DNA of 64,000 nucleotides from Gongronella butleri (taxonomy: Eukaryota > Mucoromycota > Mucoromycetes > Mucorales > Cunninghamellaceae), in contig JAIWZP010000004.1 in assembly GCA_025201375.1 (NCBI GenBank), positions 248,001 through 312,000 on the forward strand, read 5' to 3'. Made by a program: the position numbers and the translations under genes. Below, piece after piece: positions 36,636 to 47,596 of this stretch. The first letter of the stretch is position 1. Each line of letters begins with the position of its first letter. Below the pieces are notes generated by a model. The model saw nothing but the letters and a program-made list of their open reading frames with translations. It searched no databases and had not been told where the DNA came from.

Positions 36636-39052
36636 ATGGAAGCGACCAGCCCGACGCCGTCATCCGAGCCACACCTGCCTCATCTTGGTGTAAATAAGCC
36701 AAACAAGGTAGTGGCTGCCAAGCTGCAAAAGATTGTGCACGCGTCCATGGCGGACGACTCGCGTGTCAAAGCGGCTTTGACTGCACTGTCTGATGTGCCT
36801 GACCTAAACGAGGCAGAACTGCGTCGCAATCTGCGCGGCACCATTGAAAAGAAAGAGATTGAGATCAACCAGAAATTTCTCGACGCTTTTTCGCTTATTG
36901 TCAAGGTAAAAAAAAGACGAGGAGGGGGACAAAAACAAAGGAAATAACGTGTTTCTTACCTGTTTTCTTGGAATTTTGTAGCAATTGGATTCGTTGGAGA
37001 CGCAAGTGCAAAGTATGCAGTCGGCGTGCCAGCAGATGCGCGAACAGCTGGGTAATGTCAATTCGGAAACGGCCAAAATGATTGAACAAGCAAGCGTCTA
37101 TGAAACCGAGAGGTAAAATTGTGCTTGAAATGGCACGCAAATGGGGCTCATTTTTCCCTTTCTGCAGTGCTGCATGCGACACGCGCGTCTTGCTCGCCAA
37201 GCGGTTCCTCCACAAATTCACGCTGAGCGCCGACGAGATCCACACGCTCAATTCTCCCACCACACCCGTCAATGAAGAGTTTTTCGACGCGCTGCGCTAT
37301 CTCCAAAAGATGCACGACGATTGCCAATTGCTCCTCACCACCACGCATCAGCAGGCAGGGTACGATAAACGCGCCCAAAAAGCCAGGATGACGCGCTGAT
37401 TTCTCGTTTTATTTTCGTTTTATTTAGGATCCAGATTATGGAATCGTTATCTCTGCACCAGGAGTCGGCCTACGACAAGCTGTATCGATGGACACAGTAC
37501 GAGAGCCGCTCATCGTTTGGTGGGGACAGCATTGACGTCAGTTCATTGATGACAAAAGCGCTATACTCGCTGCGACATCGCCCTGTGCTATTCCGCACCA
37601 TCCTGGACGAGATTTCGACGGCGCGACGTGAAGCTGTTGCTCACGCGTTTATGATTGCATTGACGCGAGGCGGCCCTGGTGGCACACCGCGCCCAATTGA
37701 GCTCCAGGCACACGATTCGCTGCGTTACATTGGTGACATGCTTGCTTGGGTCCATCAGGCTTGTGCAGGCGAGAAGGAGATGCTCGAGGCCCTATTCAAG
37801 AATCCCTCCCTTCAGTCACCAAAGGGTAAAACATGTCAATGGCGAGCTATGCACCAAGCGAACACGTCAATTCTCAGCTTTTTATTCTTTTTTTTTTCTC
37901 TTTTTTTCAGCTTCTGAGGATTATGAAGACGTGTCCGTGTCCATGATGAGGGACGCTGTCGATGATCTGCTTGATGCTGCAATGGAGGGCACGTGCCGGC
38001 CATTGAAGGTGCGCATGGACCAGGTGCTCGGCCTGCAGCCAGATGTCATCACCTCCTACAAAGTCGCCAACCTGATTCTCTTTTACGCCATCACCATGTC
38101 GCGCTTGCTGCGCAAGGGATCCAAGCTCGCAACGACGCTTTACGGGTAAGATTACGCACAGCGTCAATGCAAATCTCCCGAGAATTATGGATTTTCAACC
38201 TTTTTTTAATTTAGCGCCACGAATTCAGCGAGCAAATACCTCTACCAGACTCTGAATGCCCAATCTCAACGACTGCTGCAGACGGCAGAGGTAAATGCTT
38301 GTCCAGTCGTGCAGCTCGAGCAGGTTGAAACGCGAAAAAAGGGCTTATTGCGTCTTTTTTTTTTTTTTTTGATCAGGCACCCCCTCGCGACTTGTCCGTA
38401 TCATCCACTGTGCGCGACGTGGCCCACCAGCTCGTAAGCCATCATTTGAGCCGTGACAACGGGGTAGGAGCTCACGTTGGGCGCGCTTTTTGTCATTTTT
38501 ACTATAGAAAGAGATCCTGGTCTCGTACGACTCGTCTTTGGTGCTCGCATCGCAGTCGCCTAATGACAATCTGAATGAATTCAACATTGAAGAGATTCTA
38601 GATATCATCATTGAGCCCCTGACGCAGATGTGCGAAGTGTCTAGCGCCAAGCTGTCGCCAATTGACAAGCATATTTATGTGATCAACAGTCTCAGCTACG
38701 TTTTGGTATAGCCCTGCTGCCTCGATGGGAATGCAATACGCGCTAACGAGCTTTTTTTTTTCTATTAGTCAACCATGGTCATCTATACCTTCACCGAGCA
38801 GAAATGCAAATCGTTGGAAGACAAGATCAACGAGCGATTGGGCGCACTCGCCAATGAACAGGTATGCCTTTTTTTGGATGCTGACTTGTTCTTTTGACTC
38901 AATTGTCTTTTGCTTCATAGTATCTCGAGCTCCTTCAACAATCAGGCCTTGCCAAAATTGACGATATCATCTCGAAAAAGGAAAAAGACGTAATTTTTTT
39001 TTTTTTTTGTGTGTGTGTGTGTGTGTGTGTAAAAAGGAATTGACCGGATCCT

Positions 39053-39099
<47 letters not shown>

Positions 39100-39402
39100 T
39101 AAAAACAGGTGCCAATGTCGTCGATGCCAGGCATGGACCCACGATCGCTCTCTGCAACGCTGTCCAAGCTGGACTCATTTTTGGTCATGGCAAGCGCGGA
39201 CGTGTCGCCACAATTGCAACGCATCCGGTCCTCCGAGCACTGCCAGCACATTCAGGAGAAGGCCATCCACCTTTTGCTCGACGCGTATCGCCGCATCAGC
39301 GACGCCGTGCAAGACCCCGCCAATGGCTACGGCAACGATACCAAGTCAATTCTCCCCCGCTCGGTTGAAGACATGGAGGCCATCTTCTCTTTTGCTCTAT
39401 AG
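36636..39402 (+). CDS. COG6: conserved oligomeric Golgi complex subunit 6
   Basis: Eleven exons: 36636-36905, 36982-37112, 37168-37359, 37428-37825, 37911-38145, 38215-38290, 38377-38433, 38508-38705, 38769-38861, 38921-38989 and 39109-39402. They give 670 residues, the family's normal length. COG6 belongs to lobe B of the COG tether, which captures retrograde vesicles at the Golgi and keeps glycosylation enzymes in place. Evidence is the N-terminal LRGTIEKKEIEINQKFL, a heptad region, AKRFLHKFTLS, FFDALRYLQKMHDDC, DSLRYIGDMLAWVHQA, YKVANLILFYAITMS and INSLSYVLSTM. The exon 10/11 intron holds a GT repeat and a 44-nt T run. The frame is open upstream of the chosen ATG, but that part is not conserved-looking. 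Confidence 0.95.
39009..39098 (+). repeat. intronic GT microsatellite and 44-nt T tract
   Basis: Within the last COG6 intron, about eleven GT dinucleotides (39009-39030) are followed 25 nt later by 44 consecutive T residues (39055-39098) ending 10 nt before the acceptor. It is the longest homopolymer in the window. Confidence 0.9.
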
Positions 39403-39724
39403 AATCTCCTCTCTAGAATTAAAAAAAAAAAAAAAAAAAAAGTAGCATGCAATTCCTCCCATCTTGGGGACCAAAACGAGGGTGGCAAGCGCACTGGCTC
39501 ACATTTTTTGCTTTTTTTTTTCTTTGTCCTCTACGATCATTTGGCGTCACCGCGCGGGGTAAAGATCGTCCATTTGCATGATTTTTTCCAAATCGGGCCT
39601 TTATTTTCTTCTGGACCGAGATGGCTATTCTTGGTTTTGCGTTCTTTTGCTGCTTTCTTCTCCACTCTTACCCACTTGCTCTCAATCTTTGCACTTTTGT
39701 ATACTTTATTTTTCTATCTGTATC

Positions 39725-40436
39725 ATGGTGCACGTTGAGCCAAAGACATTTGCCAACCACTTTTGGGTAAGGCCGTGCCTGGAAAAAGTGCCCGCAGGCC
39801 GCTCACGCACGCGTTTTATACACAGGGTAAAGACGACACCGGTTATTATGCCTTGTCTGCGAAAATGACGAATGCCAAACGCACCTTTGAAGATCTAAAG
39901 GCTTTCTACAGCGCAAGGTATGTGTCTTTTGGCGCGACGGGCGACAAAAGAAAACTGCAAAAATGCAAAAAAAGAACAAAAAAAAGCAACTCAACGCGTC
40001 TCACCTCGCATTAGGGCCGCAATTCATGAGGAAGTGGGCAAGCGCCTAATCAAACAACTCAAGACGGAGCTAGGACGCGATGAAACAGGGTGCGTGCATC
40101 AGCCAATCGCATGGGAAAATGGGAAAAATGACTATTTGTCCTGACATTTCTCTTTTTTTTGCACAATAGCACGCTAGGCACGCTCTTGGCCACCGCGTAT
40201 CACGAGCTAGAGGCGACCGCCAATGCCAACCTGGAACTTGCCGGCAAGATTCGCACCAACCTGGAGGTGCAACTCGACAATTTCATCCTAGAGCACAAAG
40301 ACAAGCGCAAATTGGTAAGATCTCGAGGGAGCGCCAGCTTGTCAAAAAGGACATGCACTCAATTGAAGGAACAATAGGTCCAAACAAACGTCGATCGCGC
40401 CCACCGCAACAAGCAATTGCACGCCACACACCTTGC

Positions 40437-40480
<44 letters not shown>

Positions 40481-42400
40481 ACGATATACACGCGTTTATG
40501 CATCCTTTAACACGCCTTTTTTTCCCGTGTACGCAGGCCAAAGAAAAGTACGAGGTGGAATGCAACAAGCTGGTTACTTTTGAGGGGCAATTGGCAACAG
40601 CCATGGGTAAAGATGCCGAGCGATTGCAGCAAAAGTTGCAACGCTGCAAGTTTGAGATGCCCACGCTTGAACAAGAATACAAAAGCGCGTGCACAAAGCT
40701 TGCAGAGGCTACAAGAATTTGGGATGCCGAGTGGAAGACCGCGTGCGATGTAAGTAGGCAAAAAAAAAAAAAAAAGAAAAGAAAAAATGCGAAATACACG
40801 CGCTCATGGGCGTGTCGCGTCTTTTTTTTCAATCCCAGCGCTACCAAGAAATGGAAGAAAAACGCATCGATTTCCTGAGGCACAGCTTCAGCTTGTATGT
40901 CAACATCTTGTCTACCAACAATAGCCATGAGCAAGAGGTAAGCGCGTTGAATAAATATGTATAAAAAAAACAGGTAACTCATCCTTTTTTTTTCTAGTCT
41001 TTTGAGCGGTTTTGGAAATCCATTGAGCAGTGTGACGTCGCGCAGGACATTAGCACCATCATTGATGAGCAGGGCACGGGCGGTTTGATCCCCGATCCTC
41101 CCATTTACGTACATTACATGGATGATTCGACAAAGACGCTGCCCACTTTCCATTCGGCTCAATTTGCGCCAGCGACACCCATCGAGCCGGTCTCTACGGC
41201 GATACCCAACATGCACACCGGCGTCGTCAAGACGGCTGCCAATGGCACGAAAAAGCCCGTCGCATCGCAAAAGCCCAATAGCTATGCCAACAAGCCCATT
41301 CCCAAGAACAGCGCGGACATCAAGCATGGTCAGCAGCATGCAACCAGTAGTAATGCCTCCGCCAGCCGCACGGTGAAGCAAGAAACCCATCCTGCACCCA
41401 GCAATGCGGTGCCACGGATAACCAAGCGTTTGCCGTCCCTCAAGCGTACCCCATTGTCACAAGTTACTCGTGAAATTGACGAATTGCCGTTGCAAGAGCA
41501 AAAGCAAGCCGCCGGTGATGATCCAGCTGAGCAGCAGGATGAGGACATCGAAATTGATCCACGCGCCAAGGTTGTTTTTACCATTGGCAATAATGTGTTC
41601 AATATTGATCAGCCGCTGCAGACACCACGCGCGTCCCGTGCATCTACACATGGCAATTCGTCGTCGTCAGTCGCGTCATCGTCCTCGGCTTCATCCGCTT
41701 CTCACAGGCGGTCGATCCAGCCAGCCTCTCGACGCGATCGTCGGTCCGTGCGCGATGATGATCACGCGTTTGACGCGTCCATCAAGGAATTGCTCGAGGA
41801 ACTCGGTGTAAAGCCCACGGACCACGCGACAAAATCAGAACGCCAATCGTACGAGAGCGCATCATCTCTGTCTTCCGCATCGACCTATCAGCGGCATCTT
41901 CCAACACGAGGAGACTCATCGTCATCGTCCAGCACATTCGCGTCGTCGTCTGCCGCATCACCGCAACAGCCATCCATGTATTCGCAGCTCCAGCAAAATT
42001 ACTATGCAGGCATGGCAAACACCAATGCCGCGCCAGCATGCGCCGTGCCCACACAACCACCTGCTCAACCGGCATCCATCCCCCCAACACACCACCCGCA
42101 AGCCATGGCTTTGCACGAGGGCATTCTTTCTTGGGGTAAAAACCACATCCAAACTAAAAAAAAAAAAAAAAAAAACGCATTTTGCTGACCTCCAATTGTC
42201 CTTTTGCTTGTGTAGCGCGCGCATTGTACGATCACCCTGGTTCAGGTGACTGCCTTGGCTTTATGACGGGCACCTGGCTTGCTATCCATCGTGTTGAAAA
42301 TGAATCGTGGTGCCTGGCTTCCATTTGGGATCATACCACCGAGAGCCTAAGCAGGACAAAAGGCTATGTACCTAGAAATCTCATTCAAATGGTGGCATAA
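39725..42400 (+). CDS. F-BAR and SH3 domain protein, Cdc15/Imp2/Hof1-like
   Basis: Exons 39725-39766, 39826-39917, 40015-40089, 40170-40314, 40378-40440, 40537-40749, 40839-40937, 40998-42135 and 42216-42400 give 683 residues. The F-BAR domain (about 10-270) begins FANHFWGKDD and has the ERAAIEEE-like element as ARAAIHEEVGKRL. It bends and binds membrane as a dimer. A long Ser/Pro/Gln-rich linker follows. The C-terminal SH3 (about 623-683) has ALYDHPGSGD, a single W in ESWCLAS, and GYVPRNLIQMV. The layout matches the cytokinesis and cortical-actin scaffolds Cdc15, Imp2 and Hof1 at the division site or hyphal cortex. The first coding exon is 14 codons. One intron opens with a 38-nt A run. Confidence 0.88.
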
Positions 42401-42448
42401 AAAAAGCGAATGGCGCATGCTGCCAGGCAAACACTCTTTGAAGATGAA

Positions 42449-42454
42449 AATAAA
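42449..42454 (+). terminator. AATAAA signal of the F-BAR gene
   Basis: AATAAA lies 50 nt after the F-BAR/SH3 stop. Repeat-rich DNA begins within 100 nt. Confidence 0.5.
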
Positions 42455-42519
42455 CTCGCAGTACCCCCACCAGCACGCAAAATATTATCCTTTTTGCCTT
42501 CGCCAACTTTTTTTTTCTA

Positions 42520-43345
42520 AACTACAGTATCATATGAAAACAATTAATGATACTGTATGATATCAAATCATGAGGAATCATCATATGTTCTCACAATGCT
42601 TTTGGTCACAGATTCATTTGAGATGACGACGCGCGCGTCGATACCGGTACTTTGGGCCATTGTCGCATGAGCCACTAAAATGGGCAAATCCTTACTCCAC
42701 TTTGGCTGGGCACGTACCCCGGGTCTTGTTCACCGGGTCTTATTACTGTATATTTGAGGTACGTACTGTATCATATCATAATACTACGTAGTAGAGAATG
42801 CTGAACACAAAACACTAAGGATGTCAAGTTTTTTTCAGAGTTCGTACAACCTACAATGTACAGCATTGTATGTAACAGTATGATACAGTACGTACAGATC
42901 ACACTATCTATTATGATATCACTCCGTCCTGAGAAAATGCATTTTGCATGAAAGTCCCGTATCATACTGTATTATGAAGGAATGATAAAGGCTAACTCGC
43001 TCGCCGAGAACTCAAATAATGAAGCGATGTCCCCAAACCACAAGTGCTTGCTTGATTACAGTACCTACAGTGGTGTAGGTCGTTGTTGTGCAGCGGATGA
43101 TGCTGGCTCCAAAAAAAACATCGAATTTTCACAATTTGTCACTGTATGTCTTGATCAAATTTTTCTTCGATAGCAATGAAACTTGTTGCTTGTTGCATTA
43201 TTGTTCGAATTGTGATAAAAAACGAACTCCGGTGGTGCCCTTTTTTCTGAGCTGGAATGTTTGTTTGCCCGATGCATGACTTTGTACAATACTGTACTAT
43301 AATACGCTTGCAAATTCGGACCAAAAAACCTTTGATCTACAGTAC
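42520..43345. repeat. TACTGTA/TACAGTA-rich intergenic cluster
   Basis: The 7-mer TACTGTA or its complement TACAGTA occurs at least eight times here: near 42526, 42552, 42745, 42768, 42886, 42964, 43287 and 43337. It is often embedded in ATGATAC/GTATCAT or GTACGTAC. A second cluster is at 45333-45412. I saw none in the exons I read closely. No coding frame is convincing. Confidence 0.65.
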
Positions 43346-43504
43346 TTTTAAATCACATTTTCTCGACAGCGAAAGGGGCAACCCACGGCGTTTTTAACGT
43401 CATGTGGGCTATCAAATCTCTGGAGGTTGGTCCAAATCTGTTGTTCATATCCTGGACCGGGAGTGAATGGAAAGACATGGTTTTTTGAAAAGACCGTAGG
43501 CGAA

Positions 43505-43550
43505 CCGGGGGCTGAAACTGTCCAATAGCCCGAATCTTTCAGCCCCCCGG
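43505..43550 (+). repeat. 13-bp inverted repeat, possible hairpin
   Basis: CCGGGGGCTGAAA at 43505-43517 pairs with TTTCAGCCCCCCGG at 43537-43550 across a 19-nt loop, with a single extra C. It stands out because the surroundings are AT-rich. Confidence 0.6.
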
Positions 43551-43727
43551 GATGAACGCATTTTCCCGATTTTTACACAGTCCCCCTGGACCACGGGGTG
43601 TCTGTAGATTTGCTTAAAATCAATGGAACGCGTCTTGATCAGGGATAATGGACCGACCTCCTCTATCGAATGAGACCAGTTTCATCGATGGATGACAAAA
43701 ACTCGCAGAGAAAATTCACCATTTCAT

Positions 43728-44335
43728 GTCAGGATCCGCCCCGCGTTCCCGACATGTGCCACGCCTTTTTGACCCTTTTTCCTTTTTTTTTCTTTTGCGT
43801 GAATCGCTCGCTTCCTCACCCCACTCGCTCCTCACGCCACCATGACCATCATCCGCCCTTGCCTCGTCTCTTTGCCCCCTTTCTGGCTTACCGCCCACGA
43901 ATGCCCTTCCTTGCCTTGTTTCTGTCTCGCGCGTGCCCCACTCCTTTGGCCGCGCCCTCTTTCCTTTTTTTTTGGGAATTGCCCATCCAGCTTCCGCCGC
44001 TGACACTTTTGGAAGCCCGACTGGGCAATCCCCATCATCGGCTGCCCATTTAAGCAGCCGCTTCCCCTTTCCCCTTTTTTCCCCTTTTTCTTTACCTGAT
44101 CATTCCCCTGTTTGCCGCACCGTCCCCTGTCCCTTTCCTTGTCCCAATAAAAGCTCATTGTCCGAATCATGCACCACAGCCCATCGCCAAGGCATCGACA
44201 GCGCCGTGAGAGCATTTCCTCGCTTGACGAGGAATTGCTCGAACTAGGCATAGAGGTCGATGTCTCCACGCCAGCTTCCGCGCCTGCATTGTCCCCGGTC
44301 GTGACGCCCGAGGTCCAGCAAACGCGTGCGCCTGA
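43728..44335 (+). mobile_element. non-autonomous insert carrying a gene promoter and 5' coding fragment
   Basis: Direct repeats CATTTCAT flank it at 43720-43727 and 44336-44343, and it sits inside repeat R2, which is continuous elsewhere. Its ends are inverted: it begins GTCAGGATCCGC and ends so that the complement begins GTCAGGCGC. An 8-bp target duplication plus short terminal inverted repeats is what hAT- or P-like DNA elements leave. The inside is not transposase. It is a T/C-rich stretch like the promoters of other genes in this window, plus a start codon and about 56 good codons. The simplest reading is a gene fragment captured and moved as a Pack-type element. Confidence 0.55.
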
Positions 44336-44369
44336 CATTTCATCAAAATTTTTGATCGCGATTTGCTAG
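44169..44369 (+). pseudogene. truncated N-terminal gene fragment running into repeat R2
   Basis: From the ATG, 56 codons encode a sensible N-terminus (basic Ser/Arg start, then SLDEELLELGIEVD, then Ser/Pro/Ala-rich), with GC and codon use like real genes. Translation then crosses the 44336 boundary into repeat sequence and stops ten codons later. No continuation appears in the next 1.4 kb. I do not recognise the parent protein, and it is not elsewhere in this window. If transcribed it would give a 66-residue chimera. Confidence 0.5.
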
Positions 44370-45332
44370 ACAACAGTCTAGTCAACCCCCGCCATTTTTA
44401 TTGTACTGTACCGGTAGTTTTACTAACAAACAGGCGGGCAAAGCATCTAATGGGATGACTTGCAGCGCGGCGCTATCTTGAGTTTTGACTTTTTGCATCG
44501 GTCATTTTTTCACCAGCCTGCCTGCTGCAGCCCAGCCACCACTGTCATACTCAGCGTACAAAAAAAATGTGTACATAAAATTTAAAAATAAAAAAATTCC
44601 ATGTAATTTACGGGCACCTTAATTTGGAAGTGTCAAACCTTAAATTTTTGCAAAAAAATCTTGCACAAAGTAGGCAATTTTCTCAGTCGATCGCCGTTCA
44701 TGCGTCACTCTTGGGCTCTTTTTTGAAGTTAGGGGCGATTTGCCATTTCGTCTGCCAAAATCGAATCGTCGAAGTTACCTGTTCGGGATGCATTGATCAC
44801 TCGGAGCTCGAAAAATCCCAAATTTGGCATTATCTGAGATCGAAATGTGTGACCCCTGAATGACCCCTGAATTTTTCAAAAGTGGTCGTAGCGCTTTGGG
44901 GGGTTAAGCTTTTTTGCTGCAAATTTTGCGCTGAATACGATGCGGCTATTTTTAAGCGGGGTCGACCATGCAGATAACGAGATGAATGCAAAATAGTTCA
45001 AATACGAAATTTTTGGCATTTTCGAGCCCAAAAAAATCGGGCGGGTCCGTCTTGCACACTGGGCTGTAGTTTCCGCCGTGACACAGGTTTCATTGGCGGG
45101 CGAACAGGCTGTAAAAAAATTTCTGGAGGCACAGCAGGCCGCCGAAGTTCGAAAAACATGATTTTCGCAAGTGGATGTGTGAAAATAATTTTTGTTCTGG
45201 GCATCGCAGCGCCCTGATGTCAGCAGTGAAATTGTATTTCACGTACTCTTCTGCCGAAAGGGTTGTTGACTTGTTGTTGAGAGGTTATCATAAAATCATA
45301 ATAATTCAAGCAACGAGAAGATTGCTGTTTCA

Positions 45333-45412
45333 TACAGTACGTAGCTACGTACAGTACTTATCATATGATATGATACTGTAATACTGTACGTACGTACTAC
45401 TGTATCTTTGCC
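45333..45412. repeat. palindrome-rich TACTGTA cluster
   Basis: Within 80 nt there are two perfect palindromes, GTACGTAGCTACGTAC (45337-45352) and TATCATATGATA (45359-45370). At least three TACTGTA and two TACAGTA heptamers are also present. It is non-coding and lies downstream of the hexokinase-like gene. Confidence 0.65.
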
Positions 45413-45818
45413 AAGAATGAAGAGGGATTGGGCATTTGCAAGTGAGCGCGGCGAAGTGTCGCAGTAGTGATGTTTATTACGTTCCAGACTGCTCGAATAA
45501 TAAATATGTGAGGAGGGAAATGTACGATACAACGTAAGACTACAAAATCAAACCAAAATATAAAGTGGGAACACAGTGATGTAAGGGAAAGCGACGGCTC
45601 CATAGCAGATGTGTGACAGAAAAAAAAAGTCGCGAGACACGAACTGCATGCCGACGAGCGGGGAGATGAAAAGAAAAGTGGGGCTGTATACAAGGTGAGG
45701 TGTAAAAAAAAGAACATTAAATACTAAAATACACAATAAAAAAGACAAAAGAGAGAGAAAACACCGGGAGAAAAAGGAGGAGAGGGGAGGGGGGATATGG
45801 GAGATGAGCAAAGAAAAA

Positions 45819-47596
45819 TCAAGACAATGAGGAGGAGGAGGAGGACTCGGCCGCCATTTTTTGGCTCATCATGGCAACAATGGCAGCACCAACAATGCGG
45901 TTCGTCTTGACCAGGCCCACAGACAACCTGGAGGCGACTTCTTCGGGAATCAGTTCTTTCAGCGTGGTACAGACACGAGGATGAAAGGATGGGTAATCTT
46001 CATAAATGCTGCCAGTGATGGCTGTGCATCAGAAAAAAAATGAAAAAATGAAATATGAGTCTCGGTGCAAGCCCAAAAAAAAGGGGGAGCATTGGTTTAC
46101 ATATTGCGCAGCCGGGATCGTCGGGGCCAAAGCCGACTTGTGATACGGCCATGTGTTGGATGATGGCGGCGATGGCAGCGCCAACGAGCATGGCAGCTCT
46201 TGTACCGACGAGTTCGCACACTTTTTTGACAACCTCTCTGTCGGCAAGGGTTGTTTTCGACAGGTTGAGCATGTCCTCGAGGATGATGCGGATGTCGTCC
46301 AAATTTGTGGACTGGTCGGCCTCGCAAACGTACATGTAACTGGTATCAAAGCCATAAGGCGTGTTCAGTGGGGGCGACGAGTTGCCATTGAAGAGCAGGT
46401 CGCGGTCCACTAGGTACGTGAGGATGTTGCGCACAATCTCGCCCAAAAAGATGCCGGTCGTCATCTTTTCAAACATGTGGAAGCGCGGATTGATCGATTC
46501 GCGGTCCAACTTGCGGTCAAACCATGTGCATGGCAGTGTCCGCCTTGAGGAGCCAAAATTGCACCACTCTGTGTTGATCACCATCTCCGAATCTATTGGA
46601 ATCGAATGGTGCTGCGAGTGAAGCTTCGTGACATTCCGCGTTTTGTCGTAATAGGCGCAATTTGTGCCCAAACTATGGACAATGCCGAGCCTTGTGCTTG
46701 GATGCTGGTAAGCGTGCGCGAGCAACGTGCAGACTGCGTCTAAAAATTAAAGAAAAACACGAGGACAAAAGCGTTGTCAGCATCCCTTTTGACGTCTTTT
46801 TTTCTGGGGGGGGGAAGGGAGGGGGACTCACCATTGGCGATGGCGACGATTTTGATGGGTAATTGCTTCATTTGGACGCGCTCGTGCAGTAATTGAACAA
46901 TGTCGGTGCCGACGCCATTCGGGTAGCTATAGCCATAGCCGAGCGAGAGCAGTCTGCCGCGATCAATGCTGGTTTGCTTAATGGCAAAGCCAAAAGAGAC
47001 GGCTGTTGGGTAGATGAATTCGTCCTGCGTGCCGACACGCTCGAGAAAGTCGGCGATGCACTCGACAATGTAGTCGACTAGCACTGTAAAGTCGTCGCCG
47101 CTCGTCAATTCTTGTGGGATCTTGTATTGATACTGGTTGATCGCGAGCTTGCCGTGATCGCCCTTGAGCTTGACCTGGCACGCATAGACATCGAGACCAG
47201 CGATTTCCAGTGCCAAATACGTGCCCTTTTCATTCCCAGTGGGGTGCCCTACCAACCCAAAAGAAGAAAAAAAAGCGAATTGAGCATCCCACGCACGGTT
47301 TTTAAGCACGAGGACGTGATTTTTTTTTTTTTACCAGTGACAAAGGAGGGAATCATATTCAAGTCGCTCGTGCGATCATCGGCCAGACCTGCTTTGAGCT
47401 CTCTGTCAAAATACTCGACAACTTGCACCAATGTTGGCCTCTCGAGGCGAAACATTTGCTGGAGCTCCAAAAGAGCGAGCTGCTGCTGGTCGTTGCCGTG
47501 TATCAATGGGTTTGTGTACTGCGGCGGGTTTGGAGGCTCGCTCGTGCTGTCCATAGGTGAGCCGACGTGATTCGCGCTCGGTGAGTTCGCGTACAT
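45819..47596 (-). CDS. atypical hexokinase-like protein
   Basis: Exons 47596-47335, 47248-46832, 46739-46101 and 46021-45819 give 506 residues, the fungal hexokinase length. The fold markers are present: MIPSFVTG, GNEKGTYLAL, the YKIPQEL region, QTSIDRG, VINTEW, FEKMTTG.FLGEI and LVGTRAA, and the catalytic-base Asp is kept at 227 (ANDAV). But the first phosphate loop, normally LDLGGTNLRV, reads LEIAGLDVYA, and the second, normally GTG.N, reads SLGTN. TEWGAFD has become TEWCNFG. ATP binding and phosphotransfer are therefore probably impaired. This recalls the non-catalytic regulatory hexokinases of filamentous fungi (XprF/HxkC type), which act in carbon-starvation signalling. An independent loss is equally possible. 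Confidence 0.88.

Larger units (their letters stand above)
43665..44480 (+). repeat. dispersed repeat R2, copy c (split by an insert)
   Basis: The left part, 43665-43727, aligns with 24655-24715, and the right part, 44337-44480, aligns with 24716-24830 and 23500-23610. In the other copies the two parts are adjacent. Here they are separated by about 608 nt of unrelated sequence with the composition of a gene 5' end. Confidence 0.6.

Noticed and set aside
40359..41390. Open frame of about 340 codons antisense to the F-BAR gene
   Set aside because: It crosses three well-supported sense introns and contains long phenylalanine runs from their A-tracts.
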